From a virus, in the IMG/VR virus record IMGVR_UViG_3300046543_000361, positions 1 to 46,632 of that record: a stretch of DNA of 46,632 bases; one strand, given 5' to 3'. The notes under the pieces are model-generated. The model saw only the letters and a list, made by a program, of their open reading frames with translations. It searched no databases and was not told where the DNA came from. Made by a program: the position numbers and the translations under genes. Positions 40,325 through 46,632 of this stretch are shown here, piece by piece. Each line of letters opens with the position of its first letter. Position 1 is the stretch's first letter.

Positions 40325-41046
40325 GCTGATAACTTTCCTTTGATTAAGTTCCAATCGAATCCAAGTTTAGCTGGTAACTCAATGTCATTTTTGAGACCAT
40401 GATGCTGTGTGTCTTGAATTGTTCGGATAACTCGTTTGTATTTTGGTGGGAAGCCTTCCGACTCAACTTCGCAGCGCCACACATTGGTGAAAAACGCACC
40501 CATGTAATCGCCAAGTTGACCTGGCCAAGCCAAACGATACTGAATAATGTTGGTCATTGCGTCTTGCTCGATTTTCTCGTGCATTGTGAGGATAAAGTTC
40601 TTCCGCATTACAGTTATCTTGGCAATGAACGTTCGAGTTGCGAGCAAAAAGAACTGATAGATTTGGCGACCGTCCTTGAGGGATGGTTGCTGACGATTGA
40701 CTTCGGCCATTATTACAGGCGCGAGTCCGGTTCCACTATCAATGACTACGGTTTCAATATCAGGGTTGACTGAGGCGTCAGCTACGAGCTTATCCAATCT
40801 AAGGTATTGAGCTGATGCAGGAACTGGTTTTCCAGTTTCGTCAACATCAAGTCGATCATACCCTACTGGGGTAACAAGGTTGTGGTTCTTACAATATCGT
40901 ATTGGTCCCCCAAGGTTTACATCAGCGTCAATGATGTAGGCTTTGGGGAACTGACATGCGGTTGTGCTCTTACCAGAACCCGGTGGACCTTGTAGTAGGA
41001 GACGAATGAATTCTTCTTTGGTGCTGTAGTTTGTTATTGGTTGCAT
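40321..41046 (-). CDS. Sak4-like P-loop recombination ATPase
   Basis: 241 residues. Walker A LLLQGPPGSGKSTTA (residues 17-30), then FPKAYIIDAD; Walker B ETVVIDSGTG (98-107). Compact RecA-like core without a sensor domain, as in phage AAA/Sak4 annealing-associated ATPases. Neighbouring nuclease and SSB genes make a recombination or end-processing module. TAATG coupling to the 52-aa gene upstream and ATGA to the gene downstream. Confidence 0.8.
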   Translation of the reverse strand: MQPITNYSTKEEFIRLLLQGPPGSGKSTTACQFPKAYIIDADVNLGGPIRYCKNHNLVTPVGYDRLDVDETGKPVPASAQYLRLDKLVADASVNPDIETVVIDSGTGLAPVIMAEVNRQQPSLKDGRQIYQFFLLATRTFIAKITVMRKNFILTMHEKIEQDAMTNIIQYRLAWPGQLGDYMGAFFTNVWRCEVESEGFPPKYKRVIRTIQDTQHHGLKNDIELPAKLGFDWNLIKGKLSA

Positions 41047-41204
41047 TAGGACATTAGATACAATCGTGTATCAATTTTTTCAATTTCGTTTTTCAATGCT
41101 GGATCAGGACTGACCCATTTAGCAACAAGTAGAAGAATACGTAACGATACTTCTAAACGTTTACTAAGTTTATCTGGAACTTCTATGGTTATGGTTTCTT
41201 TCAT
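41046..41204 (-). CDS. Small helical protein between nuclease and ATPase (52 aa)
   Basis: Begins MKETITIEVPDKLSKRLEVS: a beta strand then helices, the outline of a short ribbon-helix-helix-like or dimerisation protein. It sits 1 nt after the nuclease stop and overlaps the ATPase start (TAATG), so all three are co-translated. A small accessory to the recombination module or a regulator are both possible. Confidence 0.6.
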   Translation of the reverse strand: MKETITIEVPDKLSKRLEVSLRILLLVAKWVSPDPALKNEIEKIDTRLYLMS

Positions 41205-41205
41205 A

Positions 41206-42279
41206 TTATCGTCCAATAGTTGGATCCCAAGTCACATTTTTGAATGCGTCAGAGTGGAGCATTTTCAATCTTACATCGGGGTTATCCAAAGTGTCCACAT
41301 CGAAGTATGGACAGCGGCCGTATTTGTTGAAGCAGTGGTTGGTATAGAGTGGATAAAAGTCACGCACCATGCAATGAACGAAGTCCTCGATTATCGTGAG
41401 CATATTGTGCTGCCACTGGTCGATGCGTTCTTGTCCATAATCGAAATAGGCACGGAAGAATTGGAGCGGTGGCTCACCACCACGAGGACCACGGGACATG
41501 AGACTGTCGAGGGCGAATCCCGACTTGGAGGGCTTCTTCAAGTGGATTGCATCAAGACCAAAGGAGCGCATTTGTAGGTCTGGCCATATCTGCTGACCAG
41601 CCCAGACATATCCAATAGTTTGAGTTGAGAGCTGGAACGACTGGATGAATTGGTCACCGCCCATTGACGTGGTTTTGACATCCACATCTCGGTTGAGGCC
41701 TTGCATAAACGATACGCGGTCGATTCGTCCGGACCAAGCGACGTGGATTTGATTTACGAACTGTGGTTCATTCCAATGTGGGAGCTTTAGCTTAGAACCA
41801 ATTTCCAATACTCCTAACGGAATCTCAAAAGCGCGTTCGATTATTTTACCGTCCTTATCTTCGAGAACCTTCTCACTGGAGTAGTCTTCACGAATAAGAC
41901 ATTGCTCACGGTAGTGGTGAAGAACTTGAACTGCCATCATTGGAGTTCGATATTCGTCTGGAGGAGCTGGATTGTCCACGAAATACTGAATGATACCTTT
42001 GTTTTGGTCTTCGACTGTTCGGCCTTGAAGGTAAAGCTCGATGCCTTCATGAACAGCTCCTCCAAATGTCAACGCTGCGTTCTTAGCGTGTGGTTCACGA
42101 CCATGGATGAGATAGTAATAGCCGGCAGTTGGGCAGCGGATAACTTTCTCAGCTGCTGTGTTGTCCATCACGAGAAGGTAGTTGGCTGGTTCGCCTTCAA
42201 TCGGGGTCAGGAACTCGCGTTTCTTGAACTCCGCGGTTGGCGGAATTACTTGGGTTTCGGATAGGGTTAAGTTTATCAT
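41206..42279 (-). CDS. PD-(D/E)XK exonuclease, Cas4/RecB type
   Basis: 357 residues. Motifs in order: TFGGAVHEGIELY (His77), IIERAFEIPL, GRIDRV (Asp187), DVKTTS (Asp200, Lys202) and STQTIGYVW (QxxxY-like, Q220 and Y224). Cys49 and a C-terminal pair in NHCFNKYGRCPYFDVD resemble the iron-sulfur cluster cysteines of Cas4/AddB proteins, but the last expected Cys is Asp, so a cluster is doubtful. Probably a DNA exonuclease working with the ATPase and SSB. Confidence 0.85.
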   Translation of the reverse strand: MINLTLSETQVIPPTAEFKKREFLTPIEGEPANYLLVMDNTAAEKVIRCPTAGYYYLIHGREPHAKNAALTFGGAVHEGIELYLQGRTVEDQNKGIIQYFVDNPAPPDEYRTPMMAVQVLHHYREQCLIREDYSSEKVLEDKDGKIIERAFEIPLGVLEIGSKLKLPHWNEPQFVNQIHVAWSGRIDRVSFMQGLNRDVDVKTTSMGGDQFIQSFQLSTQTIGYVWAGQQIWPDLQMRSFGLDAIHLKKPSKSGFALDSLMSRGPRGGEPPLQFFRAYFDYGQERIDQWQHNMLTIIEDFVHCMVRDFYPLYTNHCFNKYGRCPYFDVDTLDNPDVRLKMLHSDAFKNVTWDPTIGR

Positions 42280-42449
42280 TGAAGCAAAACTCTTATTGTT
42301 TCTTTTAGTTTAAAAATTATATTACGATCTGCAATGCCCATCAACTCCCATTCTTTCCAACCGTTACGAGTTGCCCATGTAGTAATTAGATTTGCTGCGT
42401 CAATTATTTCATTAGGCACATCATAAAGTGTTAAGTCAAAGTTTTTCAC
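42276..42449 (-). CDS. Small early protein (57 aa, GTG start)
   Basis: GTG start with a strong SD (AGGAGATAAAGTG), overlapping the previous stop as GTGA and the nuclease start as ATGA. Reads KNFDLTLYDVPNEIIDAANL after the initiator; helical with aromatic residues (TWATRNGWKEWEL). Real by all spacing criteria; function unknown. Confidence 0.7.
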   Translation of the reverse strand: MKNFDLTLYDVPNEIIDAANLITTWATRNGWKEWELMGIADRNIIFKLKETIRVLLQ

Positions 42450-42670
42450 TTTATCTCCTGAAAAGGTTTAGGCTCACTTTGTGCTCGAACTATGAGCTCT
42501 ATATTGAACGGATCCCACGGGACGTGGGAAGTCTCGACCACCTTTGCAACGCGACCAAGGATATCTGAGGTCAATTCATCCCGAGTCATTGCGCCATTGA
42601 TAACGCAGACGCCCTGAATACAGACACCGGAACGACTGCAACAGCTGTATCTTAGTTGGTGGATTGTCAT
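42446..42670 (-). CDS. Cys-rich early protein (74 aa)
   Basis: Begins MTIHQLRYSCCSRSGVCIQG, with four cysteines in the first 25 residues (CC, C, C), then a helix and a VPWDPFNIELIVRAQSEPKP end. ATGA overlap with the preceding gene. A metal-binding knuckle is likely; no family recognised. Confidence 0.65.
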   Translation of the reverse strand: MTIHQLRYSCCSRSGVCIQGVCVINGAMTRDELTSDILGRVAKVVETSHVPWDPFNIELIVRAQSEPKPFQEIK

Positions 42671-42930
42671 AGGGACTCAAGAAGATCTTTGCGTTTCTTT
42701 TGCGCTTCGGTCATTGGCCGACGTTTACTGTCGCGGGAAATCGTTGCGGTTAGAGTTTGAGGACTTGTGGCGTTCGCTCTCAACTTCATCACCAACGCGG
42801 TTAGCTGCTCCGTCGTCATGTCTTTGACCTTCGGATTGTGCATTACAGACAACAAATGTGATATGGGTGCCTCTGGGTCGAGAGGGTCAATATCGTCTAC
42901 AATTACTTGTGTTTGTTCAAGGTCGTTCAT
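42667..42930 (-). CDS. Small early protein (87 aa)
   Basis: ATG at 42930 chosen over a TTG one codon upstream. Acidic N-terminus (IVDDIDPLDPEAPISHLLSV), a helix KDMTTEQLTALVMKLRANAT, and a basic C-terminus (RDSKRRPMTEAQKKRKDLLE). The 'LTALV.KLR..A.SP.TL.A' centre is familiar from early phage hypotheticals without function. Overlaps the previous gene by 14 nt. Confidence 0.65.
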   Translation of the reverse strand: MNDLEQTQVIVDDIDPLDPEAPISHLLSVMHNPKVKDMTTEQLTALVMKLRANATSPQTLTATISRDSKRRPMTEAQKKRKDLLESL

Positions 42931-43213
42931 CAAAGTTAAGTCGGTTAAGGATTTCTAGAAGTTTGTCTGCGCTTCCTTCGTCCCATACAGGTGGTATACC
43001 TTCAATGAGACATTGTTCGTAAAGACGTTGAAAGAAGAAGTTGATTATGACTTGGCGTGAGCCATGAGTATAAGCAATGACGTGAAGGAAAAAGTAGTTC
43101 CATACATTGCGGTCGATGTCGCCTTGGACACGGTTAACGTTTACACCACAATGTTCGTGGACGTTTTGCTTTAGGTTTTGGAGGGTTGTTTTTTCAAATG
43201 GTGGGGTTTCCAT
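42917..43213 (-). CDS. Hypothetical early protein (98 aa)
   Basis: Begins METPPFEKTTLQNLKQNVHE; helical, aromatic-rich (NVWNYFFLHVIAYTHGSRQV), ending in a Leu-rich helix. Its ATG follows TTAATATGG without an SD, at the end of a 256-nt leader containing hairpins. First gene after a gap, so it may head the recombination sub-operon. Confidence 0.65.
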   Translation of the reverse strand: METPPFEKTTLQNLKQNVHEHCGVNVNRVQGDIDRNVWNYFFLHVIAYTHGSRQVIINFFFQRLYEQCLIEGIPPVWDEGSADKLLEILNRLNFDERP

Positions 43214-43469
43214 ATTAAGTTGGGGCGAGCCACCACATTATCAATCACCGCAGGTTGCTCAGTCTCAGTGGTAACATTGAGTTACTTCAGACTAGTTTTC
43301 GCATTGATGTAATCGCCTCGTTAAGGATGACATAGTCGCACCCTGCTGGAGTGACCCCAGCACCTCGTGGCTGTTGGCCTTTTTACGACGGAGGTCGTCG
43401 CTATACTTCTCATAGTTATCGACGCGCACAGTATAGTCATTCGTCGTTGGGAACAGTAGTCCCCAAATC
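43214..43469 (-). promoter_or_regulatory. Gene-free leader with hairpins
   Basis: No frame longer than about 13 codons with an ATG on the coding strand. Minus-strand hairpins include TGCTGG/CCAGCA with a 7-nt loop (about 43350-43370) and ACGAC/GTCGT with a 4-nt loop (about 43385-43400, just after the previous stop region). A GTAAC/GTTAC pair lies near 43270. I see no convincing promoter, but the length suggests transcript processing, attenuation or a promoter I cannot score. Confidence 0.4.
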
Positions 43470-44081
43470 TTACTCTTGCGACAGCATGTGGTCAAGATAC
43501 TTTCCGACCAAACGCGCAAGCGATGTGCGCTCGGGTTTGCCGGTGGTCTCGTCTGTTTCGAGGTCGAAGCCTTCGGCAACCGACAGATACTTGTCGACCT
43601 TGGCTTGAAGCTGGTCGGCTGGGAGTGTAAGCAACGAGTCAGCTTTCGCCAACAGGTCTTTCCCTGGTCCAGCAACACGCTTGGAAGGACTTGCGTCGAT
43701 CTTGATGGTTGCTGCGAGTGCACGAGCTGCGGCATCCAGTGCTTTGAAGTCGGCGTCGGACAATCCGGCCTTCACCCTGTTCGCATAGGTAATAAAGGAC
43801 TCGGGAACGTCCACGACTTTCGAGGGATCTTTCGCACGAGACTTGGCGCGAGCTGTGGCTTCCGCATTGACTCCACGTTTGACACTTGATAACTGTTCCA
43901 TCTGGGGCGTGAACGCCTTGTGGAACTCAGGGAGTGTGGAACGATACGCAATGGAAGTGTCACCTTCCTCAACGCACGCACCAACGACTCCGGCTTCGCG
44001 GTCGAAATCTTCGGCACTGTCGTGCCCTTGGAACGCGAGATCGCGGAATGGTCCTGTTGATACTGTAATGTTTTTTGCCAT
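43470..44081 (-). CDS. Hypothetical early protein (203 aa)
   Basis: Begins MAKNITVSTGPFRDLAFQGH. The centre and C-terminus are helical, Ala/Lys/Asp-rich (LSDADFKALDAAARALAATI), ending LVGKYLDHMLSQE. GC-rich relative to neighbours. No Cys or motif. Its abundance of helices and length suggest a structural or DNA-binding early protein; not recognised. Confidence 0.7.
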   Translation of the reverse strand: MAKNITVSTGPFRDLAFQGHDSAEDFDREAGVVGACVEEGDTSIAYRSTLPEFHKAFTPQMEQLSSVKRGVNAEATARAKSRAKDPSKVVDVPESFITYANRVKAGLSDADFKALDAAARALAATIKIDASPSKRVAGPGKDLLAKADSLLTLPADQLQAKVDKYLSVAEGFDLETDETTGKPERTSLARLVGKYLDHMLSQE

Positions 44082-44096
44082 ATTTATCTGTTGTTT

Positions 44097-44306
44097 CTAT
44101 GTTGTTGGTTGTGTTGTTTGAACTGGGACAGCTGTTTCGGTTTTAACTGTTTCACCGTCTACCATGTCATGTGTTTTCCAGTAGAACTGAAAGCGACATG
44201 ATGGTTTACAAAATTCTTGCCATGAACGATAGGGAACATATGAAGTTCCACAGTTCTTGCAACTGCGGTCGGCTAATGGTGTCTTGAGTGTGCGGGGTCT
44301 GGGCAT
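44097..44306 (-). CDS. Zinc-finger early protein (69 aa)
   Basis: SCKNCGTSYVPYRSWQEFCK then PSCRFQFYWK: CxxC ... CxxxC with a FCKPSCR second half, as in treble-clef-like fingers of small phage and prophage proteins. The C-terminus is a Thr/Val/Gln-rich tail. SD AGGAG before the ATG, below a plausible promoter (44326-44353). Confidence 0.7.
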   Translation of the reverse strand: MPRPRTLKTPLADRSCKNCGTSYVPYRSWQEFCKPSCRFQFYWKTHDMVDGETVKTETAVPVQTTQPTT

Positions 44307-44325
44307 ATACTCCTGTCGGGATAGG

Positions 44326-44353
44326 AATATAGCCTAAACGCTTAAAATTGCAA
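44326..44353 (-). promoter_or_regulatory. Candidate leftward sigma70 promoter
   Basis: Minus strand: TTGCAA (44353-44348), 16-nt spacer, TATATT (44331-44326), about 12-15 nt before the SD of the 44097-44306 gene. It lies in one of the few gaps of the early block. A CCTGA/TCAGG hairpin just upstream may end the preceding transcript. Confidence 0.4.
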
Positions 44354-44383
44354 GATATATCCTGATTGATTTTCAGGTTTGAT

Positions 44384-44575
44384 TCAATCAAGACCATATT
44401 TACGATTAGTTGCTTCTCGGTCTTCCAACAGACTTGGATCGGTTGCAATGTGACCATCAATGTTGATCCACATATGAGTTAATCCTGTAGCTTTTGCTTT
44501 TTGCCGGTTAGCTTCACAGTATTCACAGTCATATATTTCTATTTCGTGAATAGGAATTTGTTTACAATGTTTCAT
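44384..44575 (-). CDS. Small Cys-pair early protein (63 aa)
   Basis: ATG at 44575 overlaps the preceding stop as ATGA; the frame is open to 44608 but that start would intrude on the gene before. Begins MKHCKQIPIHEIEIYDCEYC, so HC and CEYC may form a zinc site. A GLTHMWINIDGHIA segment with two His follows, and the end is basic-acidic. Function unknown. Confidence 0.65.
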   Translation of the reverse strand: MKHCKQIPIHEIEIYDCEYCEANRQKAKATGLTHMWINIDGHIATDPSLLEDREATNRKYGLD

Positions 44576-44745
44576 ACAGGATCTGTGTCCTCTGAGCCAC
44601 AGGGACATCGGTTTAGGGTTTTACTATTATGCACCTTCTCGTAGAATTTTTCACAATCATTGCACCAGAGACGGACTTTCGTGCGTGTTTCCAACCTCAG
44701 GTGTTTGAGATTGAGCTGCACCTTTAGGGGTTTGGGTTTTGACAT
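44572..44745 (-). CDS. Zinc-ribbon micro-protein (57 aa)
   Basis: RLWCNDCEKFYEKV ... LNRCPCGSED gives CxxC and CxC pairs 18 residues apart, a complete small ribbon. The ATG at 44745 (MSKPKPLKVQ) overlaps the preceding gene by 89 nt in another frame, which is long. In-frame GTG (44721) or TTG (44700) starts would shorten the overlap. Coupled to the next gene by ATGA. Confidence 0.6.
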   Translation of the reverse strand: MSKPKPLKVQLNLKHLRLETRTKVRLWCNDCEKFYEKVHNSKTLNRCPCGSEDTDPV

Positions 44746-44899
44746 AGGCTTGAATCATTAGTAGGGTTTTTGATAGACCAAATTCTTCGCGTAGTGAACA
44801 CCATGCATCCGATAGTTTGAGCTCCACGAACTCCATTTCCTGACAGATGTCAGCGAGGTTCAGAAGTTTTTTGATTTTCTGTTGGTCGATTTGAGTCAA
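44657..44899 (-). CDS. Small helical early protein (80 aa, TTG start)
   Basis: TTG start overlapping the preceding stop as TTGA, with AAAGGA 4-6 nt upstream. Begins MTQIDQQKIKKLLNLADICQ; helical, with a Pro/Thr/Gln-rich tail. The nearest ATG would remove 21 residues. Its 3' part overlaps the zinc-ribbon gene. Unknown function. Confidence 0.6.
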   Translation of the reverse strand: MTQIDQQKIKKLLNLADICQEMEFVELKLSDAWCSLREEFGLSKTLLMIQAYVKTQTPKGAAQSQTPEVGNTHESPSLVQ

Positions 44900-45123
44900 A
44901 GGTTCCTTTCTGAATTTGTTGGTTGATCGAACAAAGGCCCGGACTCACCAATGACGGTGAAGTCGTTTTCGTTTAGGTAGAACGTGATTGCTTCTTTAAC
45001 TGCATCACGTTGTGCGTGACTAAACCGAAAATCCCATGTGGATTGGCAAACTGGGTCACCGCATTTACAGTTGCCTGGGAGTGTTATTGTTTTGAGTTGG
45101 GTAACTACTTCATTTGGGTTCAT
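44896..45123 (-). CDS. Small Cys-containing early protein (75 aa)
   Basis: LPGNCKCGDPVCQSTWDFRF gives three Cys (CxC, x4, C) before a helix (AQRDAVKEAITFYL) and a hydrophobic strand (DFTVIGESGPLF). Possibly a metal knuckle plus small fold. Tight spacing to both neighbours. Confidence 0.65.
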   Translation of the reverse strand: MNPNEVVTQLKTITLPGNCKCGDPVCQSTWDFRFSHAQRDAVKEAITFYLNENDFTVIGESGPLFDQPTNSERNL

Positions 45124-45124
45124 A

Positions 45125-45400
45125 TTATCTCCATTGACTTATCAATTCCTCTTGTTCGTCTTGACTGACTGTTGAGAGGACACGGAACTGAGAGCGAACA
45201 TCGTTAGCTCGTCGCTTCATGTTACGAATGAGCTCGAAGTCAGGGTTTGGGGTTTTCTCGTGGGTTTGGATTAAAGCTTCTAACATCTCGAGCTTTTGTT
45301 TCTTGGCCAAAAGTGCGTCGAGACGCTGTTGGTGACGTCCGGCTGTAAATGGTTTGGGTTTCTTGTATTTGGTTATGCCCTTTGGTCGACCAGCTTTCAT
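45125..45400 (-). CDS. Basic DNA-binding-type early protein (91 aa)
   Basis: Begins MKAGRPKGITKYKKPKPFTA; the GRPKG core is AT-hook-like and would bind the minor groove. Then a coiled-coil-like helix (QRLDALLAKKQKLEMLEALI) and another helix. Ends ISQWR. It starts 93 nt after the preceding gene, so could have its own regulation. Possible transcription modulator (inference). Confidence 0.65.
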   Translation of the reverse strand: MKAGRPKGITKYKKPKPFTAGRHQQRLDALLAKKQKLEMLEALIQTHEKTPNPDFELIRNMKRRANDVRSQFRVLSTVSQDEQEELISQWR

Positions 45401-45493
45401 AGTGAAGGCTCAAACTGCGCCCGCACGAAGGCGGAGCGTGTGTTGAACCAGTAGAGATAATGACTTAGCCATTTGATTCGTGAGTGTTTACGC

Positions 45494-45676
45494 TTATTGA
45501 CCGATTTCATTTAACTCTTTTTCTCCTTCCAGTTCAGTTATACGACGACTAATTTGCCGATGTTGATCAGCATCGAACACAACTGGTGATTTGTTTGAGA
45601 CTAACCATTGCAATCGTTCAAGTGCATTCTTACAGGTGCACTCGATCATGTGTGCACCACAAACTGTGCAACTCAT
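45494..45676 (-). CDS. Small zinc-binding early protein (60 aa)
   Basis: MSCTVCGAHMIECTCKNALE carries CxxC and CxC within 15 residues, then a helix and an Arg/Glu-rich end. Overlaps the previous gene as ATGA. A gap of 93 nt without a believable gene (only a 20-codon frame) follows. Confidence 0.65.
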   Translation of the reverse strand: MSCTVCGAHMIECTCKNALERLQWLVSNKSPVVFDADQHRQISRRITELEGEKELNEIGQ

Positions 45677-45972
45677 GAAACTTCCTCAGTTACTGGTGCG
45701 AAATGATGTGGATGCCGGCGCATGAAACGTCGATCGCGGCTATTACCAGCACAACTGTAACGTTTGATACGTGCAGTTCTGTCTGGCCAAGGAGCAACGA
45801 AGTAACCGCCTTGGTTACCAAATGCTCCTGGAGTTCCACGACGAAGGACTTTGCCAGAGTATTCGTTAGCTTGGGCAAGAGCTTTTAACGTTTGCCCAAG
45901 TAGTCGTGCTTGATTGCGCAACGCGCCAAAGGCAACGTCGTAGAGTTTGTGAATCTTGTTAGGTTGGGTCAT
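45673..45972 (-). CDS. Basic early protein (99 aa)
   Basis: SD-like GGAG lies inside the end of the previous gene (GGAGTTTAATATG). A helical N-terminus (IHKLYDVAFGALRNQARLLG) is followed by a Gly/Arg-rich basic half with SRDRRFMRRHPHHF. Likely nucleic-acid binding by composition; no family recognised. Confidence 0.65.
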   Translation of the reverse strand: MTQPNKIHKLYDVAFGALRNQARLLGQTLKALAQANEYSGKVLRRGTPGAFGNQGGYFVAPWPDRTARIKRYSCAGNSRDRRFMRRHPHHFAPVTEEVS

Positions 45973-45973
45973 A

Positions 45974-46150
45974 TTAAACTCCTTTGATTGTGATTGTGGT
46001 TTCGTCCCATTCGAGAACCACTTGAGCTTCGTTCGCGAGCTTGTGGTTTTTATTTATATAAACGGACGAGATGGGCCCGTTTTCGTTTTTGGTCTTAAAT
46101 GGAGTGCTATGAACGCAATCCTTGACCTTCGCCATTACTACTGTGTTCAT
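45974..46150 (-). CDS. Small beta-type early protein (58 aa)
   Basis: Begins MNTVVMAKVKDCVHSTPFKT; strand-rich, ending EWDETTITIKGV. AAGGAA lies 10 nt before the ATG. It is the first gene after the structured 46201-46363 element, so that element lies in its 5' leader if both are on one transcript. Function unknown. Confidence 0.65.
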   Translation of the reverse strand: MNTVVMAKVKDCVHSTPFKTKNENGPISSVYINKNHKLANEAQVVLEWDETTITIKGV

Positions 46151-46200
46151 TTGGGTTTGTTTCCTTATGTGTGGGTTTACTGTGGGTTAAATGGACTAGA

Positions 46201-46363
46201 GAGCTCACTCTGTGTGAGCGAAGGCTACACGACACACGGTTTCGGTTCCGGTTTCAAGCGACCGACCAAACTCATTAGGCTACCACTCATAACGTCGCTT
46301 GTGCCGTATTACACATGGTAGCTTTCACCGATAAGTGTCGTGTGCCCTCACAAGAGTGAGCTC
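46201..46363. ncRNA. Candidate structured RNA with pseudoknot
   Basis: Watson-Crick helices, outside in: 46201-46210 with 46354-46363 (10 bp); 46213-46218 with 46347-46352 (6); 46223-46225 with 46344-46346 (3); 46227-46235 with 46335-46343 (9); 46237-46240 with 46327-46330 (4). Inside lie CAAGCGAC/GTCGCTTG (46255-46262 with 46294-46301) and GCTACCA/TGGTAGC (46279-46285 with 46316-46322), which interleave as an H-type pseudoknot. There is no open reading frame across it. It lies between two leftward genes, so minus-strand transcription is expected, though helices do not fix the strand. I cannot match it to a known family. Confidence 0.65.
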
Positions 46364-46372
46364 AAAGTCAGC

Positions 46373-46615
46373 TTAATCCATCACTGTTCGTTCTTGCTGA
46401 GCGAAGTGGTCGAATTCACGAACGCGTCCGATCTCCCAGATACCCGGCTCGAGGAGCTGTTCGTTGTGTTCTTCGTGTTTTATCCTGACTGGATTTTTTA
46501 CATTCAGGAGCATTTGTTCCCCAATTTGGATCAGTTCCGCGTCACTTTCGTCGGCATCAATGAGGTGAGTATGACCGCTCTCACCGTGTGCTACGACGAT
46601 TTTACCCTTTGACAC
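46373..46615 (-). CDS. Small early protein with GESGHTH / HEEH motifs
   Basis: 80 residues, GTG start, with AAGGAG 11 nt upstream at the window edge. The sequence VVAHGESGHTHLID, HEEHNEQLL and GIWEIGRVREFDHF matches a small family I remember from phages and bacterial islands ('GE.tGH.H ... L.HEEH..i.l..G.Y.v..qREyd'), function unassigned. The clustered His and Glu could bind metal. It stops 9 nt before the structured element. Confidence 0.65.
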   Translation of the reverse strand: MSKGKIVVAHGESGHTHLIDADESDAELIQIGEQMLLNVKNPVRIKHEEHNEQLLEPGIWEIGRVREFDHFAQQERTVMD

Positions 46616-46632
46616 GAGTGTGGGCTCTCCTT

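Noticed and set aside
43292-43735. 147-codon leftward frame within the 203-aa gene region
   Set aside because: Same-strand alternative frame over 43470-44081 with Ser/Arg/Thr-biased sequence typical of a shadow; the 203-aa frame has ordinary composition and a proper start.
45401-45493. 20-codon frame at 45410-45472
   Set aside because: Too short, no SD and no coupling; left as an untranslated gap.
30000-46632. Phage RNA polymerase, integrase or repressor
   Set aside because: No frame has the size or motifs of a single-subunit RNA polymerase, tyrosine or serine recombinase, or CI-like repressor.

Overview
The window reads as most or all of the genome of a tailed double-stranded DNA phage, probably a short-tailed (podovirus-like) virus of a Gram-negative host. 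The evidence is a TerS/TerL, portal, scaffold, capsid and head-tail adaptor order, a single giant internal (ejection) protein instead of a tape measure and tail-tube set, and a lysis cassette with an Rz/Rz1-like spanin pair and further lipoprotein or membrane proteins. I see no integrase, repressor, phage RNA polymerase, tRNA or CRISPR array, so a lytic phage using host RNA polymerase is the simplest reading. The host genus cannot be named. The left edge cuts a leftward gene, so the window is either a circularly permuted or circular genome opened arbitrarily, or a fragment.

Layout. A divergent control region lies at about 1.09-1.60 kb. It holds a good sigma70-type rightward promoter (1536-1564) preceded by a perfect 16-bp palindrome (1518-1533), and a weaker leftward candidate (1411-1439). 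Rightward from there (1.6-30 kb) is the late block: small terminase, lysis genes (spanins, three small membrane proteins, a lipoprotein and a GH75-like endolysin), large terminase, portal, scaffold, major capsid, adaptor, tail fibre, tail and virion accessory proteins, and a 2,419-residue polyvalent protein. The latter carries an ADP-ribosyltransferase-like domain and an HExxH metallopeptidase-like domain.

Leftward from 46.6 to 29.7 kb, and again from 1.09 kb down to 1, is the early/replication block. It is a very compact chain of genes joined mostly by ATGA or TAATG overlaps. It holds many small Cys-rich (zinc-ribbon-like) proteins, a recombination set (PD-(D/E)XK nuclease, P-loop ATPase, SSB-like protein), a ParB-methyltransferase fusion, a uracil-DNA-glycosylase/family A DNA polymerase fusion, a half-PLD protein, an ATP-dependent DNA ligase and a DUF3987-type helicase. 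The two blocks converge and overlap tail-to-tail by 233 bp in coding sequence.

The most unusual objects are a ~163-nt element at 46201-46363 with a long multi-segment closing stem and an apparent internal pseudoknot, lying between two early genes; the polyvalent giant protein, whose ADP-ribosyltransferase segment is markedly AT-rich relative to its flanks; two related hairpins placed directly before start codons on opposite strands; and repeated gene-start sequences that look like recombination joints. About fifteen small genes in the list are too short for a routine 60-residue cut-off and were found by reading the gaps. Functional names rest on motifs and position only; no database search was possible.
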